NCBI GenBank assembly: GCA_029204225.1
Contig: CM055111.1
Location: forward strand, 19,969,003 to 20,033,002
DNA length: 64,000 nt
From: Diphasiastrum complanatum
Taxonomy: Eukaryota; Streptophyta; Lycopodiopsida; Lycopodiales; Lycopodiaceae
Reading direction: 5' to 3'
Shown here piece by piece: positions 1 through 10,184 of this stretch. Position 1 is the stretch's first letter, and each line of letters starts with the position of its first letter. The notes below the pieces were generated by a model. That model was not told the DNA's origin and did no database searches. It saw only the letters and a list, made by a program, of their open reading frames with translations. A program made the translations under genes and the position numbers.

Positions 1-9
1 CAACTACTG

Positions 10-800
10 AGCAGCTATTTATACTAAGCAAATGTGGCAACGTCCGATTGTAGGACAACTAATCAGGTCATAGATCATAATGGCTAGTGGGCCATAGTGA
101 CTAAATATAAGTCTGAACTAAGCGCAACTACTGATGACTATAACCACAATAGAAATCTCTAATCAACTCTAAAGAAATGAGCTAGAATACTCAAGAGTGT
201 CCAAGCCCACAGGCTTGAGAGAGAACACTAACTATTCAATACTTGATTCATTATAATGTAGAAATATGAGCAGCTATTTATACTAAGCAAATGCAGCAAC
301 ATCCAATAGTAGGACAACTAATTAGGTCGTAGATCATAATGGCTAGTGGGCCGTAGTGAGTTGGCATCCATCTGGATCTTCCTGGAAATTTACTTGCTAT
401 AAAAATAGGGCAAGTCTGTAGTTTTAAAACAAATTGAACAATAAATTGTCTTTCAACTGACACGAAATTTGTCGTTGACTGCCAATCAAACGACACAAAA
501 TTTATTGATGATGACACTAATAGTTGGAGCCACCTGTGATCCATTTTTGAGTAATTATGTAGACTGTGTAAAAACATGAAGAAAGCTACAGGTCTGGATA
601 AAAATTGGACGAAGATTAAGAAGTCGATTAGTAGGAGAATAATCCAACACCTCATGCAACCTGGAATATCAGTTGCCCTCCTATTCTTGCATTATAGCAG
701 TCAAACACCATGCAAGTGCTCCCATGTACAATTATAGGTCTGGGCCCACATATGATTATAAACTACTTTACTGGTCAAGCTCGGAATGACGAGGCATAAC
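10..800. repeat. Segmental repeat, direct copy of 54919-55712
   Basis: The block matches 54919-55712 in the same orientation almost base for base, including the 125-codon minus-strand open frames at 278-655 and 55187-55564. It starts inside a tandem repeat of about 257 bp whose full form is at 54758-55270; here one partial and one nearly full unit are visible. Its last part (690-800) also appears inverted at 2860-2965. No recognised protein is encoded. It is probably part of a large duplicated, non-coding retroelement region. Confidence 0.85.
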
Positions 801-1904
801 TAATAGGCATAGCCGTGCTAAAATTTTGCATGTACAAAGTTGTTTCTCTAATATATGATTACCTAGTGTATTTGCAGAGAAACCGGTTATTCAAAAGAGC
901 CCTAGTCATGAATGTTGTAGCAGCCGATTTCGAGAAAAGAACCGACAAGTTTATGAACAGTAGATAATGTTTGATAACAGAGAAAATATATCTACTGTAA
1001 GTAGGCATCAAAATCATTCACAGATTACACACCATAGACATAATGTCGCAACTTTTTTTTTTTGTTTACAACAACATTTTCAAGCACTGTTTGTTTTCCA
1101 AATCAGCACGTCGGTGCAAGAGAGGTATTCTGTCTTACGAGGAACTAGCTACTACTCATTCTATATCTGTTTGTGTGACAATGTGTGTCTGCTACTTTGT
1201 GACTATCACTGACGCATTAAAAAAAAAAACCCAGCACATCTCCCACGTTCATCCTGTTTATATAGGAATAGAGAGAAGGGAGTTTATGCTAATCATTTGA
1301 TTACAAGAAATTGTTTAAGCTCATTCTAACAATTTTTAATTGTGTGTTGTCGTTGTCGTCGTCCGTGGAGTCTGTTCTCCATGTTGGTACTTCGTTGATC
1401 TTGCATGGTACCTAGGTCATGAAGATCCGCCACTTTTGTAGCCATCTGTGAGTCGTATGTGACCATAATCATTTCCTTGCGGTGTCTCTGCGGTCGTGAA
1501 GGTTCTTCGGAGCCTGAGACCTTTGGCAAGCAACCGCAGATAGACCGTAGTAGGGGCTTATGTGGTGCTCAGGTGGTTCGTCTCTTCGAGAGGGGAGAAA
1601 TATTGTAAATCATTAGTGTGAACTTTGTGGTGGCCTTCAGTCAGCTTCCTTTGTGGACTGCTTTGTGTTTGTTTCATAGGTGACTGCAAGCTCCAACTTG
1701 GAGATGGCCTTTGGTTTACTTTGCATTGGACCATAGGCTAGACTCTTTTAAAGTTGTTTGCATTGTAGTTATGGTTATTGTCAGTTTCTGCCTACTGGTA
1801 GTTCCCATGTATTTCTGCAGGTTCATAAGCTAGCAATGCTTTGTGGGTAGAAACTTCGTGTTTCTTCAAGTTCTGACCATGGTGGTTTGAAGGCAAAGAA
1901 ACAA
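801..1904. other. No recognisable gene
   Basis: AT-rich sequence with short random open frames, a poly-T run near 1050 and a poly-A run near 1220. I see no conserved protein, RNA or element terminus. Confidence 0.5.
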
Positions 1905-2811
1905 GTTGGTGAGCTTTGTTCAATGTCAAAGTTAGAAATTTTGTCTTATTATAGATCTAGATGCATTTTCATTTAATACATTTGGATGTGCATTGTAAGA
2001 GTGCTTTAAGTAATGGAGGAGCACAGATGTTTGTGACTTGGATTGAACTTGCATTGGTGACTTTAGTAGATATTTTTTAACTTATCTTCTAAAGAGTGAG
2101 GATTTCTCTTGATGTCTTTCTCAAGTTCAATAACATTGTGGAGAGTCAATTCAACAATGAAAATCAAGTGCTTAAAGTTGGCAAATGAGACCTATCAACA
2201 AAGTTCAAAGATGTTTGTGTGGCACATGGGATCAAGAGGGAGCTTTCAAACTCAAAGGTTATACATAGTCTGAAAGAGAGGAAGATCAATCTTTTTGAAA
2301 GAGCCAAATCCATGAGGGTGAATGCAATCTTCATAAGTCTTCTGGGGTGAAGCTTTGATGTATGCTAAGTTTGTTTTTATTAGGTACTCAAATGAAGATT
2401 TATATGGTTGGTAAGAAGCCAAGTTTGGAGCATTTGAAGATCTTTGGTAGTACTTGCTATATCAACTCATCTTTTGGATTCTTGAAGGGAATATGTGTTG
2501 GCTATAGTGAAGTAATGAAAGCTTATAGGGTTTACATTCCTAAGTCAAAGAAAGTTCACATTTCTAAGGATGTTGTCTTTGAAGAGGAGATTGTGGAGAA
2601 GATTGATGTTGTTGATGTTGATCAATATAGCATTTCTGATGGTGATAGAGATGGTTCTTTGGATGGTGATGGTGGAGATGCATCTCCAAGTCAAGTTCTA
2701 AGAAGATCCTCAAGGGAAAGACAAAAGCCATCTAGGCTTCCATATGATGAGAAAGGCAAGCAAGTTGAAGGTACAAACTTTGCTTTACTATTACGTCCAT
2801 ATCCAGTATGA
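1905..2811 (+). pseudogene. Ty1/copia integrase to RT-linker relic
   Basis: Read in shifting frames, this follows the copia integrase. A CELCSMSK-like zinc-binding end is followed by the catalytic-core start (HLDVHCKSALSNGGAQMF) and by KFKDVCVAHGIKREL, which matches FKDFCIAHGIKREM of the intact element at 10185-13910. The open part (2362-2811) carries FGSTCYINS, VGYSEVMKAYRVYIPKSKK and HISKDVVFEEE, then an acidic stretch and RLPYDEKGKQVEG, the linker before reverse transcriptase. Several frameshifts and stops break the upstream part. The relic ends where an inverted repeat begins (about 2795). Confidence 0.8.
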
Positions 2812-2965
2812 GGGATTTAGAATAATTCCTTACATGGATGGCCAGTCACTCCAATGTATGTGGTTATTAGTTATGCCTTGTCATTTTGGGCTTGGCCAAT
2901 AAAGTAATTAATAATCATATGAGGGCCTAGACCTATAATTGGACATATGAGCACTTGCATGGTAT
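2790..2965. repeat. Inverted copy of 55610-55798 (and of 690-800)
   Basis: The reverse complement of this stretch matches the end of the segmental repeat at 55610-55798, and in part 690-800. It follows directly on the copia relic, so its edge marks an insertion or recombination joint. Confidence 0.7.
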
Positions 2966-3209
2966 TTGACTGCAAGGAGGTCAATTGCTTATTCAAGTTA
3001 CATGTGGATCCTAAGAGAAATATTCGCTCCTCTTGGGATAGAATATATACTAGTGGAAACTCGCCCATCTACCTATTGGATTTTTTTATCCATGAAGCTA
3101 GGAGCTCCTCCTCTCTTGCATTCGTTTAACATGGCATGGGGGTAGAAGTGATTAGGGTATTGACTAACCATTTCTTGTTGGTTGGGTGATTTTTCTCCAC
3201 AGGTGTCCT

Positions 3210-3322
3210 TTTTGGTTGCATGCAACAGGATCTAGTCAGATCTTCACTAGGCAATCCTTACATTTACTCACATGCTTTGGTTCATCTTCTTGTGTAGATG
3301 AGGCTATGCAAGTGGATGTGGC
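3210..3322 (+). pseudogene. Copia integrase/RT linker fragment
   Basis: The plus-strand frame reads LLTCFGSSSCVDEAMQVD, which corresponds to FLTSFDEPTCVGEAIQKK at residues 790-807 of the intact copia polyprotein. The same DNA is present inverted at 32460-32580. The fragment is joined directly to a minus-strand copia relic, so two elements of opposite orientation meet near 3323. Confidence 0.6.
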
Positions 3323-3324
3323 TT

Positions 3325-5009
3325 TCATGGAAAATATGACATCTCTATTCATGATCACATTTGAAATAGAGAGTGTAAAGACACTAAAGGCCTCCTTGAT
3401 GGATGAGTATCCAATCATGATCCATGAGCTTGGATCATCCTTCCTTCATGTTTCCAAGGGAATATATGCAAAGCAAGCACTACCAAGTTCACTAAGGTGT
3501 TCAACCTTAGGCTTCATCTTGAATAAAACTTCATATGGTGCTATTCCTTCAAGAGCTCCAATACTCCTCAAAGCTTTGATCTTTAGTGAGAATTTCTTCT
3601 CAACATATGCTTTGAATAATAAGGAATAATCATACACCATAATACTTGAAGAGAGAAAATATGTGCATCTTGTGTGATCATCCTCCTTTGAATTATTGGA
3701 CATATAAGGAACATCAAGAGAGTTTGCACTCTCACTTGGATCCAATTTGTAGATGCCTTCAAATCTTGATCCATATGCAAGGATCTCACCATCCTTCTTA
3801 ATCACACAATTGTCAATATTGAAATTGACATCAAAGCCACTATCAAGAAGTTGGCCAACACTTAAGATGTTCTTTGTAAGCTTTGGGACAAAAAGAACAT
3901 TGTTGAGAAAGAGATCTTTAGAAGATGCAAGCTTCAAGGGAATAATCCCTACTCCTTCAATATTGCACTCATGCTTACTTGCAAAGTATATGGTCTTCTT
4001 GACTCCATCATAAAATAGATGAAAAAAAGTGCTTGGAGCCACACATATGTGAAGATGCTCCACTATCAATATACCATGAGTCATCCTTGTTAAAGGTGGA
4101 AGAGGAGAAGCTTGATGCCATAAGAGAGCATTCTCCATCACTTGCAATATAGTCTTCTTTCTCATTGGTGATGTTGGCTTGATTGAGTTGATTCTTCTTC
4201 TTGAAGCAATTGGTGGCATAATGGCCTTTCTTGCCACAATAAAAGCACTTGATCATCTTCTTCTTGAGATTTGAATTAGAAGCATGAGAGGTATCCTCCT
4301 CCTCTCCATCTTGGTCTTTAGCTTTGTCATTAGAGAAGTGACGGTGTTGCTTCTTACTCCTCTCTTTGTGCTTGGCAAATAGAACTTTGCCATCATCATG
4401 ATTGAGTGATAGCTTGTCCATCCTCAAGAGTTTGTACTCTTGTCTTGATTCTTCAGAAATAAGCACACTTTGAAGGGCCTCCAAACTTGGTAGCTCCTCC
4501 TTAATAGCATAGGATTGGACAAGGTTGTCATATTCATCTCTCAAGCCATTGAGAATGACTTGGACTAGCTCACTTTGATTGATTGAGTCACCAATACATG
4601 CAAGCTCCCTATGAATATCCTTGACTCTCAAAACATAATTAGATGCACTCTCATCACTCTTTTTACTATTTTGGCATATTTGATTTCTAAGAGTGAGGAG
4701 CCTAGAGGTGTTCTTAGCCTCATAGATGGACTTGAGACAATCCCAAGCTTCCTTGGATGTAGAACAATCACCAATCTCCCTCAATATCTCATTAGAGACA
4801 TTCATCTTAATGTAGTGGAGAGCCATCCTAGCTCTCTTCTTGTATTTTTGTACTTCTTGAAGGACTTGAGGCTCCTCCTCAATCCCAAGTACAATGTCCA
4901 TCACATCTTGGAGTATCAAGATGGACTCCATCCTCAACTTCCATATTGAATAATTGGAAGTAGACAATCTCTCACTTGGTTGCAACAAGTATGAACTCAT
5001 TGAAGTCAT
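3325..5009 (-). pseudogene. Ty1/copia gag-protease-integrase relic
   Basis: The open frame from 5009 to 4008 encodes a copia Gag: a UBN2-type gag domain beginning MTSMSSYLLQPSERLSTSNY, a lysine-rich stretch, zinc knuckle CFYCGKKGHYATNC, then the protease start WYIDSGASSHM. A frameshift near 4010-4030 moves the reading to the frame 4237-3446 (IYFASKHECNIEGVGIIPL, VPKLTKNILSVGQLLDSG). A deletion then removes most of integrase and joins the reading to PYEVLFKMKPKVEHL, and the frame 3418-3325 gives GYSSIKEAFSVFTLSISN and VIMNRDVIF. Reverse transcriptase and RNase H are absent. The element's own PBS and 5' LTR lie upstream (5755-6531). Confidence 0.88.
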
Positions 5010-5754
5010 GTAAAGTGGAGATAAATAAAAGTGATGAACAAAAAATGTTGCTTCTCTCTCACTATAGGATCCAATAATGGTGTGCTACCATCTCCTATGC
5101 AAGATCTTGCAACAAACTGTGAGATGATTCTCACTAGCTATCTCAATCTCTCCAAAACTAGATCTACTTCACATCAAATGATGGAGTATGGGCAAATTTA
5201 GGATCAAACACTCTTAGCACGTGTGAAATACACTAAGAAACCAAATTTGACTCAAATACAATGATATTGCATGAAACAAAATGGCTAAGATCTCAAAACA
5301 GTGCCTAGATCACATATAGATGAGATTGGTAAGCATTCAACTGTGATTTTGGATCAAACAAGCAATCTTTTGACCAAACCAAATGTGTCCACCCAGGTCT
5401 AGGGGCCCTACCTAACCCTCTTCAAAATCTTATAACTTTTGATTGGCTCAACCAAATGGAATGAAACTGATTGCATCAGAAACTAGACAAAAATAGCTTC
5501 AAAACAAGCTATCTAGCAAGATTTTTGGATCAAACATGAAAGAGAACTCCCAAACTGAAATTGGATGTTCCTCACACGTGTCTGAGCACCTGATTCCGTA
5601 CAGTACCAGGTCAAACCCAATCAATGTCCTTTTGATCTCTTTTGATCCAGAATTGAACAAGATAGCAAGGAAAATGGGCCTTGACAATTTCTAGCTCAAG
5701 ATTGATGAAAATTTTTCACTTAGATGGATCAAAATGCATGGTAACCTTAGGTAG
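5010..5754 (-). other. Copia 5' leader (untranslated)
   Basis: Non-coding leader between the primer binding site and the gag start. It contains two CACGTG boxes (5218-5223, 5575-5580). I see no conserved frame. Confidence 0.6.
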
Positions 5755-5766
5755 GCTCTGATACCA
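5755..5766 (-). other. Primer binding site (initiator tRNA-Met type)
   Basis: The minus strand reads TGGTATCAGAGC, the usual plant copia primer binding site. It begins immediately after the LTR end (…AATTCAACA), which fixes the LTR boundary at 5767. Confidence 0.92.
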
Positions 5767-6531
5767 TGTTGAATTTCACACGTGTGGATTGTCCACTACA
5801 TGTACTTGTGATCTCCTAAGGTGTGTAGATGCACCAAGATCAAGACTAGATTGAGATTCAAGATCTATCTTTGATTCTATGGCAAAAACACACTACTACA
5901 TGCATTCAATCACTTCCAACTCTCACTCACAAGTGTGGGAAGTGTTCCAAAAGTATTCTAAGTAAAAACAAGCTGCTCTCCTCGGGTAGAGAGAGAAAAA
6001 CCATCATGAGCTCTCGGGTAGAGAGAGAAAGCTAGAAATTCAATGACACTCAAAATCCACTCAATCTCAAAATCAATTAGATCCAAAAGGAGGAGTACAA
6101 TGATACTAATAGATTCATGAGCTACCACTATGATTAACTATGATTGGATCACACTTTGCCACCTCTTAATCCTATTGGACCATTGATCCATGCACCTCTA
6201 AATTCTATTGGACTATATTCAAGCACACCTCAATTTTCTATTGGACCTCACAAGGTTCCACCTCTAAATCCTATTGGACCTCTTAAGCTTCATCAAACAA
6301 AAGCATGACACTTGTCTACACTCTAATTGGCACAAGTTTGGCTCTATTTTGGCTCAATATTGGCATTACAAGTGAAAATGGATAATTTGCCATCTATGCC
6401 AAATTTGACCCTATCAACATCCTACACCTAAATGCTTGACTATGAAATTCTATGAGACCCCTATATCAAACATTTTGATTTACTTTACAATTCTCCACAC
6501 GTGGGAACATCCTCCACACATGTGAGATTCA
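5767..6531 (-). repeat. 5' LTR of the minus-strand copia relic
   Basis: The inner end is fixed by the adjoining PBS. The outer end is inferred from an inverted match: the ends read TGAATTTCACACGTGTGGA and, in reverse complement, TGAATCTCACATGTGTGGA. Length is about 765 bp. CACGTG boxes lie near both ends (5779-5784, 6498-6503). The matching 3' LTR is not in the window. Confidence 0.7.
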
Positions 6532-6588
6532 CTTACAAACTTCTATCATAAAAAATACCAAGCTAAATTTTTGCCAATTTCTCACAGG

Positions 6589-6990
6589 TCCTCCCAAAAG
6601 TTCAAGACCGTTTGCAGATTTGTGTCGGAGAAGTGTAGAGAAAAGTGCACCCCAGACTGGAATAGTCATTAAATGAAAGTGGTGACGGATACATTCACAC
6701 CACGTAGAGCTCGTAATTCCAACTAGCTGCATAGTCCACCACAGACGAGACCATTGTAGATCAATAAAAACCATGGTAAATGTTGAGCTAGTGTTGTGGA
6801 ATCTAAGCCCCAATCACTAGAACTGGTGCATAGATTGCATATCTCCCAAAAAGCACTGAGGACAGTTAATATGGCTAACTGAACGACATTTAAACGCTTT
6901 GCATTCAATTCCGAGGACTTCTGCTCGAAATATTTGTAGAGCGGAAGTTAAAGAACAGGCGAAAACCCATGGGTTTCCACCTTGAGCGCG
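6589..6990 (-). pseudogene. EamA/DMT transporter exon, copy A (broken)
   Basis: A partial copy of the last exon of the transporter gene at 40088-44199. It reads GGNPWVFACSLTSALQIFRAE, loses the frame at EVLGIE (the intact relative at 53565-54062 has EVLRIGKALNAKRLNAIQLA), and later contains WGLDSTTLAQHLPWF and TIPVWGALFSTLLRHKSANG. A one-base deletion near 6670 gives TTTCATTTAATG where copy B has TTTCATTTACATG. It sits in a segment shared with 53640-54757, so it arose by segmental duplication. It is not functional. Confidence 0.82.
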
Positions 6991-7002
6991 ATATATACAC
7001 AA

Positions 7003-7228
7003 GCAACTTTTGATCAGTTCCTATATAGGGAAAAAAAAGAGTTTTCCTAGAATGAAATACACATAACTAGGAACTGTGCATGCACTAGGAAAAATGAAAG
7101 AGTTCCTAGGTTGACAATATAGTAAAACTTTTCCTATATAGGAAAATTTTGACCAAGAATTTCCTAGAATAAGTATTTTCCTATATCAAGAAAAGAATTA
7201 GTTTTCCTATATAGATAAATGTAGCCAA
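7003..7228. repeat. Palindrome-rich intronic stretch
   Basis: Many copies of TTCCTAG/CTAGGAA and TTCCTATATAGGAA half-sites occur here, including the palindrome TTTTCCTATATAGGAAAA (about 7134-7151). The same stretch is at 54084-54310. It lies upstream of the transporter exon copy and is probably its former intron. Confidence 0.65.
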
Positions 7229-7237
7229 CTCTACTTG

Positions 7238-7748
7238 GGATCCACATAATTGTAGCACCCTGGCGCGTCAGGGTGCGCCAGCCAGGGGCTGGCCAAAAAG
7301 GCACAGGTGGGCGTCGTGGCACCACGGGGCAGGCAGCGCCCAGGTGGCGCCGGGCAGGGGCACCGACACCAGGTGGGTGGCGTCGGGCAGGCAGTTGGGT
7401 GGCGCCGGGCAGGCCCAGGTGGCGCCAGACAGGCAGCGCCCAGCAGGCCGAGGTGGCGCCGGGCAGGCAGCGCCGAGGTGGCACCGGGCAGGGGCACCAG
7501 CGCCAGGTGGGTGGCGTCGGGCAGGCCCAGGTGGCACTGGGCTGCTTCACACCCACCTGCACACATGTGAATAAGCAGGTGGGTTCAGTTATATATAGGT
7601 ACAAGTTTATCTCAAAGATTTGCTTATGGTATAAACCCTGGTGCCCGACACGTGGCACCAAGGCAAGCAGTTTAAAAAATAAAAAATAAAAACCTCCCTG
7701 CCTGGCCCACCCTGACGCGTGCGTAGGGTACTAAAAATAAGAGGAGTT
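7238..7748. mobile_element. Non-autonomous Mutator-like DNA element, 511 bp
   Basis: The insertion is flanked by the 9-bp direct repeat CTCTACTTG (7229-7237 and 7749-7757). The paralogous segment at 54347-54355 has a single CTCTACTTG and no insertion, so it is an empty site. The ends are imperfect inverted repeats of about 40 bp sharing CGCGTCAGGGTG and TAG(C/T)ACCCT. The core (about 7263-7560) is very GC-rich and built of GGTGGCGCCGGGCAGGC-like repeats, which is why every frame is open there. There is no transposase. A 9-bp duplication is typical of Mutator-like elements; assignment to that superfamily is inference. Confidence 0.85.
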
Positions 7749-7757
7749 CTCTACTTG

Positions 7758-8078
7758 TCCCAAAGCATTAAATACGTTAAATATGGTGTCAGTTGTTGTT
7801 TGACACACTTACGCAACGCAAATTCCCAACTTAAACTACTAAAAAGCTCGTAGGCAAACCAGAACCGAGATGAGAAGGAATAAACGATCTTGTATATAAT
7901 GACGTAGAGAGTGAGAGTGACCTAAAAGCAAATGGCGGGCCAAAGCATTGCATCTCGAAATGGCACAAATCATAGTCATGAGTTTATTCAAACAAAACTA
8001 AGAGATACAGTCAATATTCCTTGCAGCAGCTTATAATGTAGAACTGAAGAAAGCCATTCATCAGTTGGTTAGACGCTT
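7758..8078. repeat. Segmental duplication, continues copy of 54356-54757
   Basis: Flanking sequence after the Mutator-like insertion that matches 54356-54757, apart from an extra stretch in the right-hand copy (TTGGTGGGGATAATC and following). It is non-coding and ends where the right-hand copy enters a 257-bp tandem repeat. Confidence 0.75.
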
Positions 8079-9537
8079 GTTTCGAATTTCAAAAGTATCG
8101 GTGCAAGCAACATATGGCATTCTTCCTCCTCGTTTCTAAATTCTACATAACGATATGCAAAATTTGCACATATGGGACTCAATTGTTCCTAATAGAAGAC
8201 TGTCTTGAACTTAATACTTTCTCAGAACAACCTAGTTTTCCCAATTAGAATATTGGACTAGAATATATTGCATAAGATGCTACATGATAATTTGTCTCCA
8301 TGTCATTACAACAACTGTTAGGTACAACACGGCTGTTTTGATTAGGTTTGATACTCATCTTCACCTACTCTACTTCATGTTAAATGGAAATGTTGGAATC
8401 TATCTTTTGGTTTATGATGGTGGCATTGTTTTCACTAACTATAGTGAAGGGTCAAATTTGAGCATTGATGAGATCTTGTGGGATCTTAATCATGTGTTTG
8501 AGAGGGAGTATCTTCAGAGTTTCAGATCTGAAGATGTTCACATATGCAAGATCTTTGATGTCTTATTGGAAGATCAAGAGGTTGATCTTGGATTGCTTCA
8601 TCAACACCAAGAGACAAGTGGCAATTCGAAGCTAGTGAAAAGCATCAAAGAAGAGACAAATGGTCAAGGCATTTTGGATCTGTTTTTACAGGTTCTTGAA
8701 GGTTCAAGTAAGGTCTTTGGAGCTGCAAGGAAGTGTCTTCTTACTCTACCTTGTTTAATCTCATGTATGAACATTGTCATGTCAATGTGTTGGAATTGTC
8801 AAAATTCAATGAAACTAGTTCCACAGTTTTGCATCCTTTGGATCTTGGAGATGGAATAGTTATCATTGCTGGTTTGTATGATCAAGTACATGAATTTATT
8901 CAGATCTTGAAAGGTATTGAAGTGGTCAATATGTTTTCTTTTGAACAAAGTTCAAGATCTAGTATTCTAGTGTTGGCAAATTGGCAACTTGTTGACATTG
9001 TAGGATCAAGCGTTGTGTGCAAATCTTGTGGAGGTACTTCAAGTATTTCAAGTTCAGGTTTTGGTCATTCAAATGGAGTAGGGAACACATCTTTTTGGCA
9101 TTCATTCACTCAAAGGCTTTCATGGATTGAAGATCTACAAAGGCAAGGTGGTGATGGAAGTTCATTCATGGAGATACATGTTGCATTCACTATATGTATA
9201 GTGAAATGTGGAGGAGGCATGCAAACACTTGTTGATCACTTTCATTTACAACTTGTTTGCTGCTATTTTACAGAGAAACCAGAGATGGATACATGGAGGA
9301 ATTCATTAATTGAGATTCTATGTTCTTTTACATGTACCATTTTTATGATTCTATGTAAAATTGATGTAAGAAATAGTGAAGCATCCTATATGGACACTAT
9401 TATCTATATCAATTATGTTGTGTCCTATTTTGTACATATTAGGATCCTTGAGAAGAGATCTATTCTGATGATGGAGATCATTCTTAAGTTGGAACAAAGT
9501 AGTGTTGTAAAACTAGCAAGTTAAGTTGAAGAGGGAG
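8079..9537 (+). other. Internal region of a plus-strand LTR element, coding unclear
   Basis: Two overlapping plus-strand frames (8284-8859 and 8733-9524) have no motif I recognise. The part around 8560-8660 matches 32270-32340 inverted. The last 250 bases before the LTR match 37610-37819, the 3' end of another copia-like element (GTAAAATTGATGTAAGAAATAGTGAAGC in both). A purine tract (9528-9537, GAAGAGGGAG) abuts the LTR. It is best read as the degenerate 3' internal region of an LTR element, not as a host gene. Confidence 0.55.
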
Positions 9538-10184
9538 TGTGAAAATTGTCAACATTTCCTTGTCTAGTTTTAGGCCAAAATTGCTAAAAATGGCACATAG
9601 TTTAGGATCTGACTTTTCACACGTGTGAAATAGGTCTAGATATTTTTAGTAAGTGTATTTTTTCAGTATGAAGAAGTGTCAAACTTCAAGACCTTCGAAA
9701 TGAGTCCATTTTCATGTATTTTGGACATATATGCCAATTTTACCTATATAGGGCATATTTTAGGTAAGGAGGGTCTAGAGAGAGGAGAGAGAGTCATCTC
9801 TCTCAGCTATATATATCAAATAGGCCGTGGAGAAACAGGTTGGAGCAGATCCATTGTATTCATTTGCTTAATGAGAGATTTTTCTATTGGGTTCTCCTTC
9901 CATTGTTGGCATTGTGTAGTGATTGAGTTCAAGCTTTGTGTGTATGATCTTAGGTGCTTTCCAAAAGTGGTAGGCTGATGTATTATGGACTGTATAATGC
10001 TATTTTGGGCTGCACTTGATGTTTATGAAAGTTTCCATTTGTGTTAAATGCTTTTTGATCAAGTTCTTTGCATTCTAGGTAGCATAGAATGTGTTGTCAA
10101 TTCCTAGCTTATGTAGTTTGGAGTGCAAGCATTCAAGCCAATGATCTTGGAGTTTAGATCCACTTAGGATCTGTATTTTTCACA
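9538..10184 (+). repeat. 3' LTR of a plus-strand element, inserted into copia RNase H
   Basis: It starts TGTGAAAATTG directly after a polypurine tract and ends ATTTTTCACA, so the termini are inverted repeats of the TG…CA type (647 bp). The CA end abuts the RNase H coding sequence of the minus-strand copia element, which is cut there. A CACGTG box is at 9620-9625. Related LTR starts are at 37820 and 61714. Confidence 0.82.

Noticed and set aside
278..655. 125-codon minus-strand frame repeated at 55187-55564
   Set aside because: Both copies lie in one recent segmental duplication, so an open frame in both is not independent evidence. Cysteine/phenylalanine-rich, with no motif.
7164..7689. Overlapping proline/alanine/glycine/arginine-rich open frames on both strands
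   Set aside because: All frames are open because the tandem GC-rich core of the DNA element has few stop codons. The frames have no conserved motif.
8284..9524. Host gene of 191 to 263 codons
   Set aside because: The stretch ends in a polypurine tract and LTR, and shares its 3' part with 37610-37819 and another part with 32270-32340, so it is repeat-derived.
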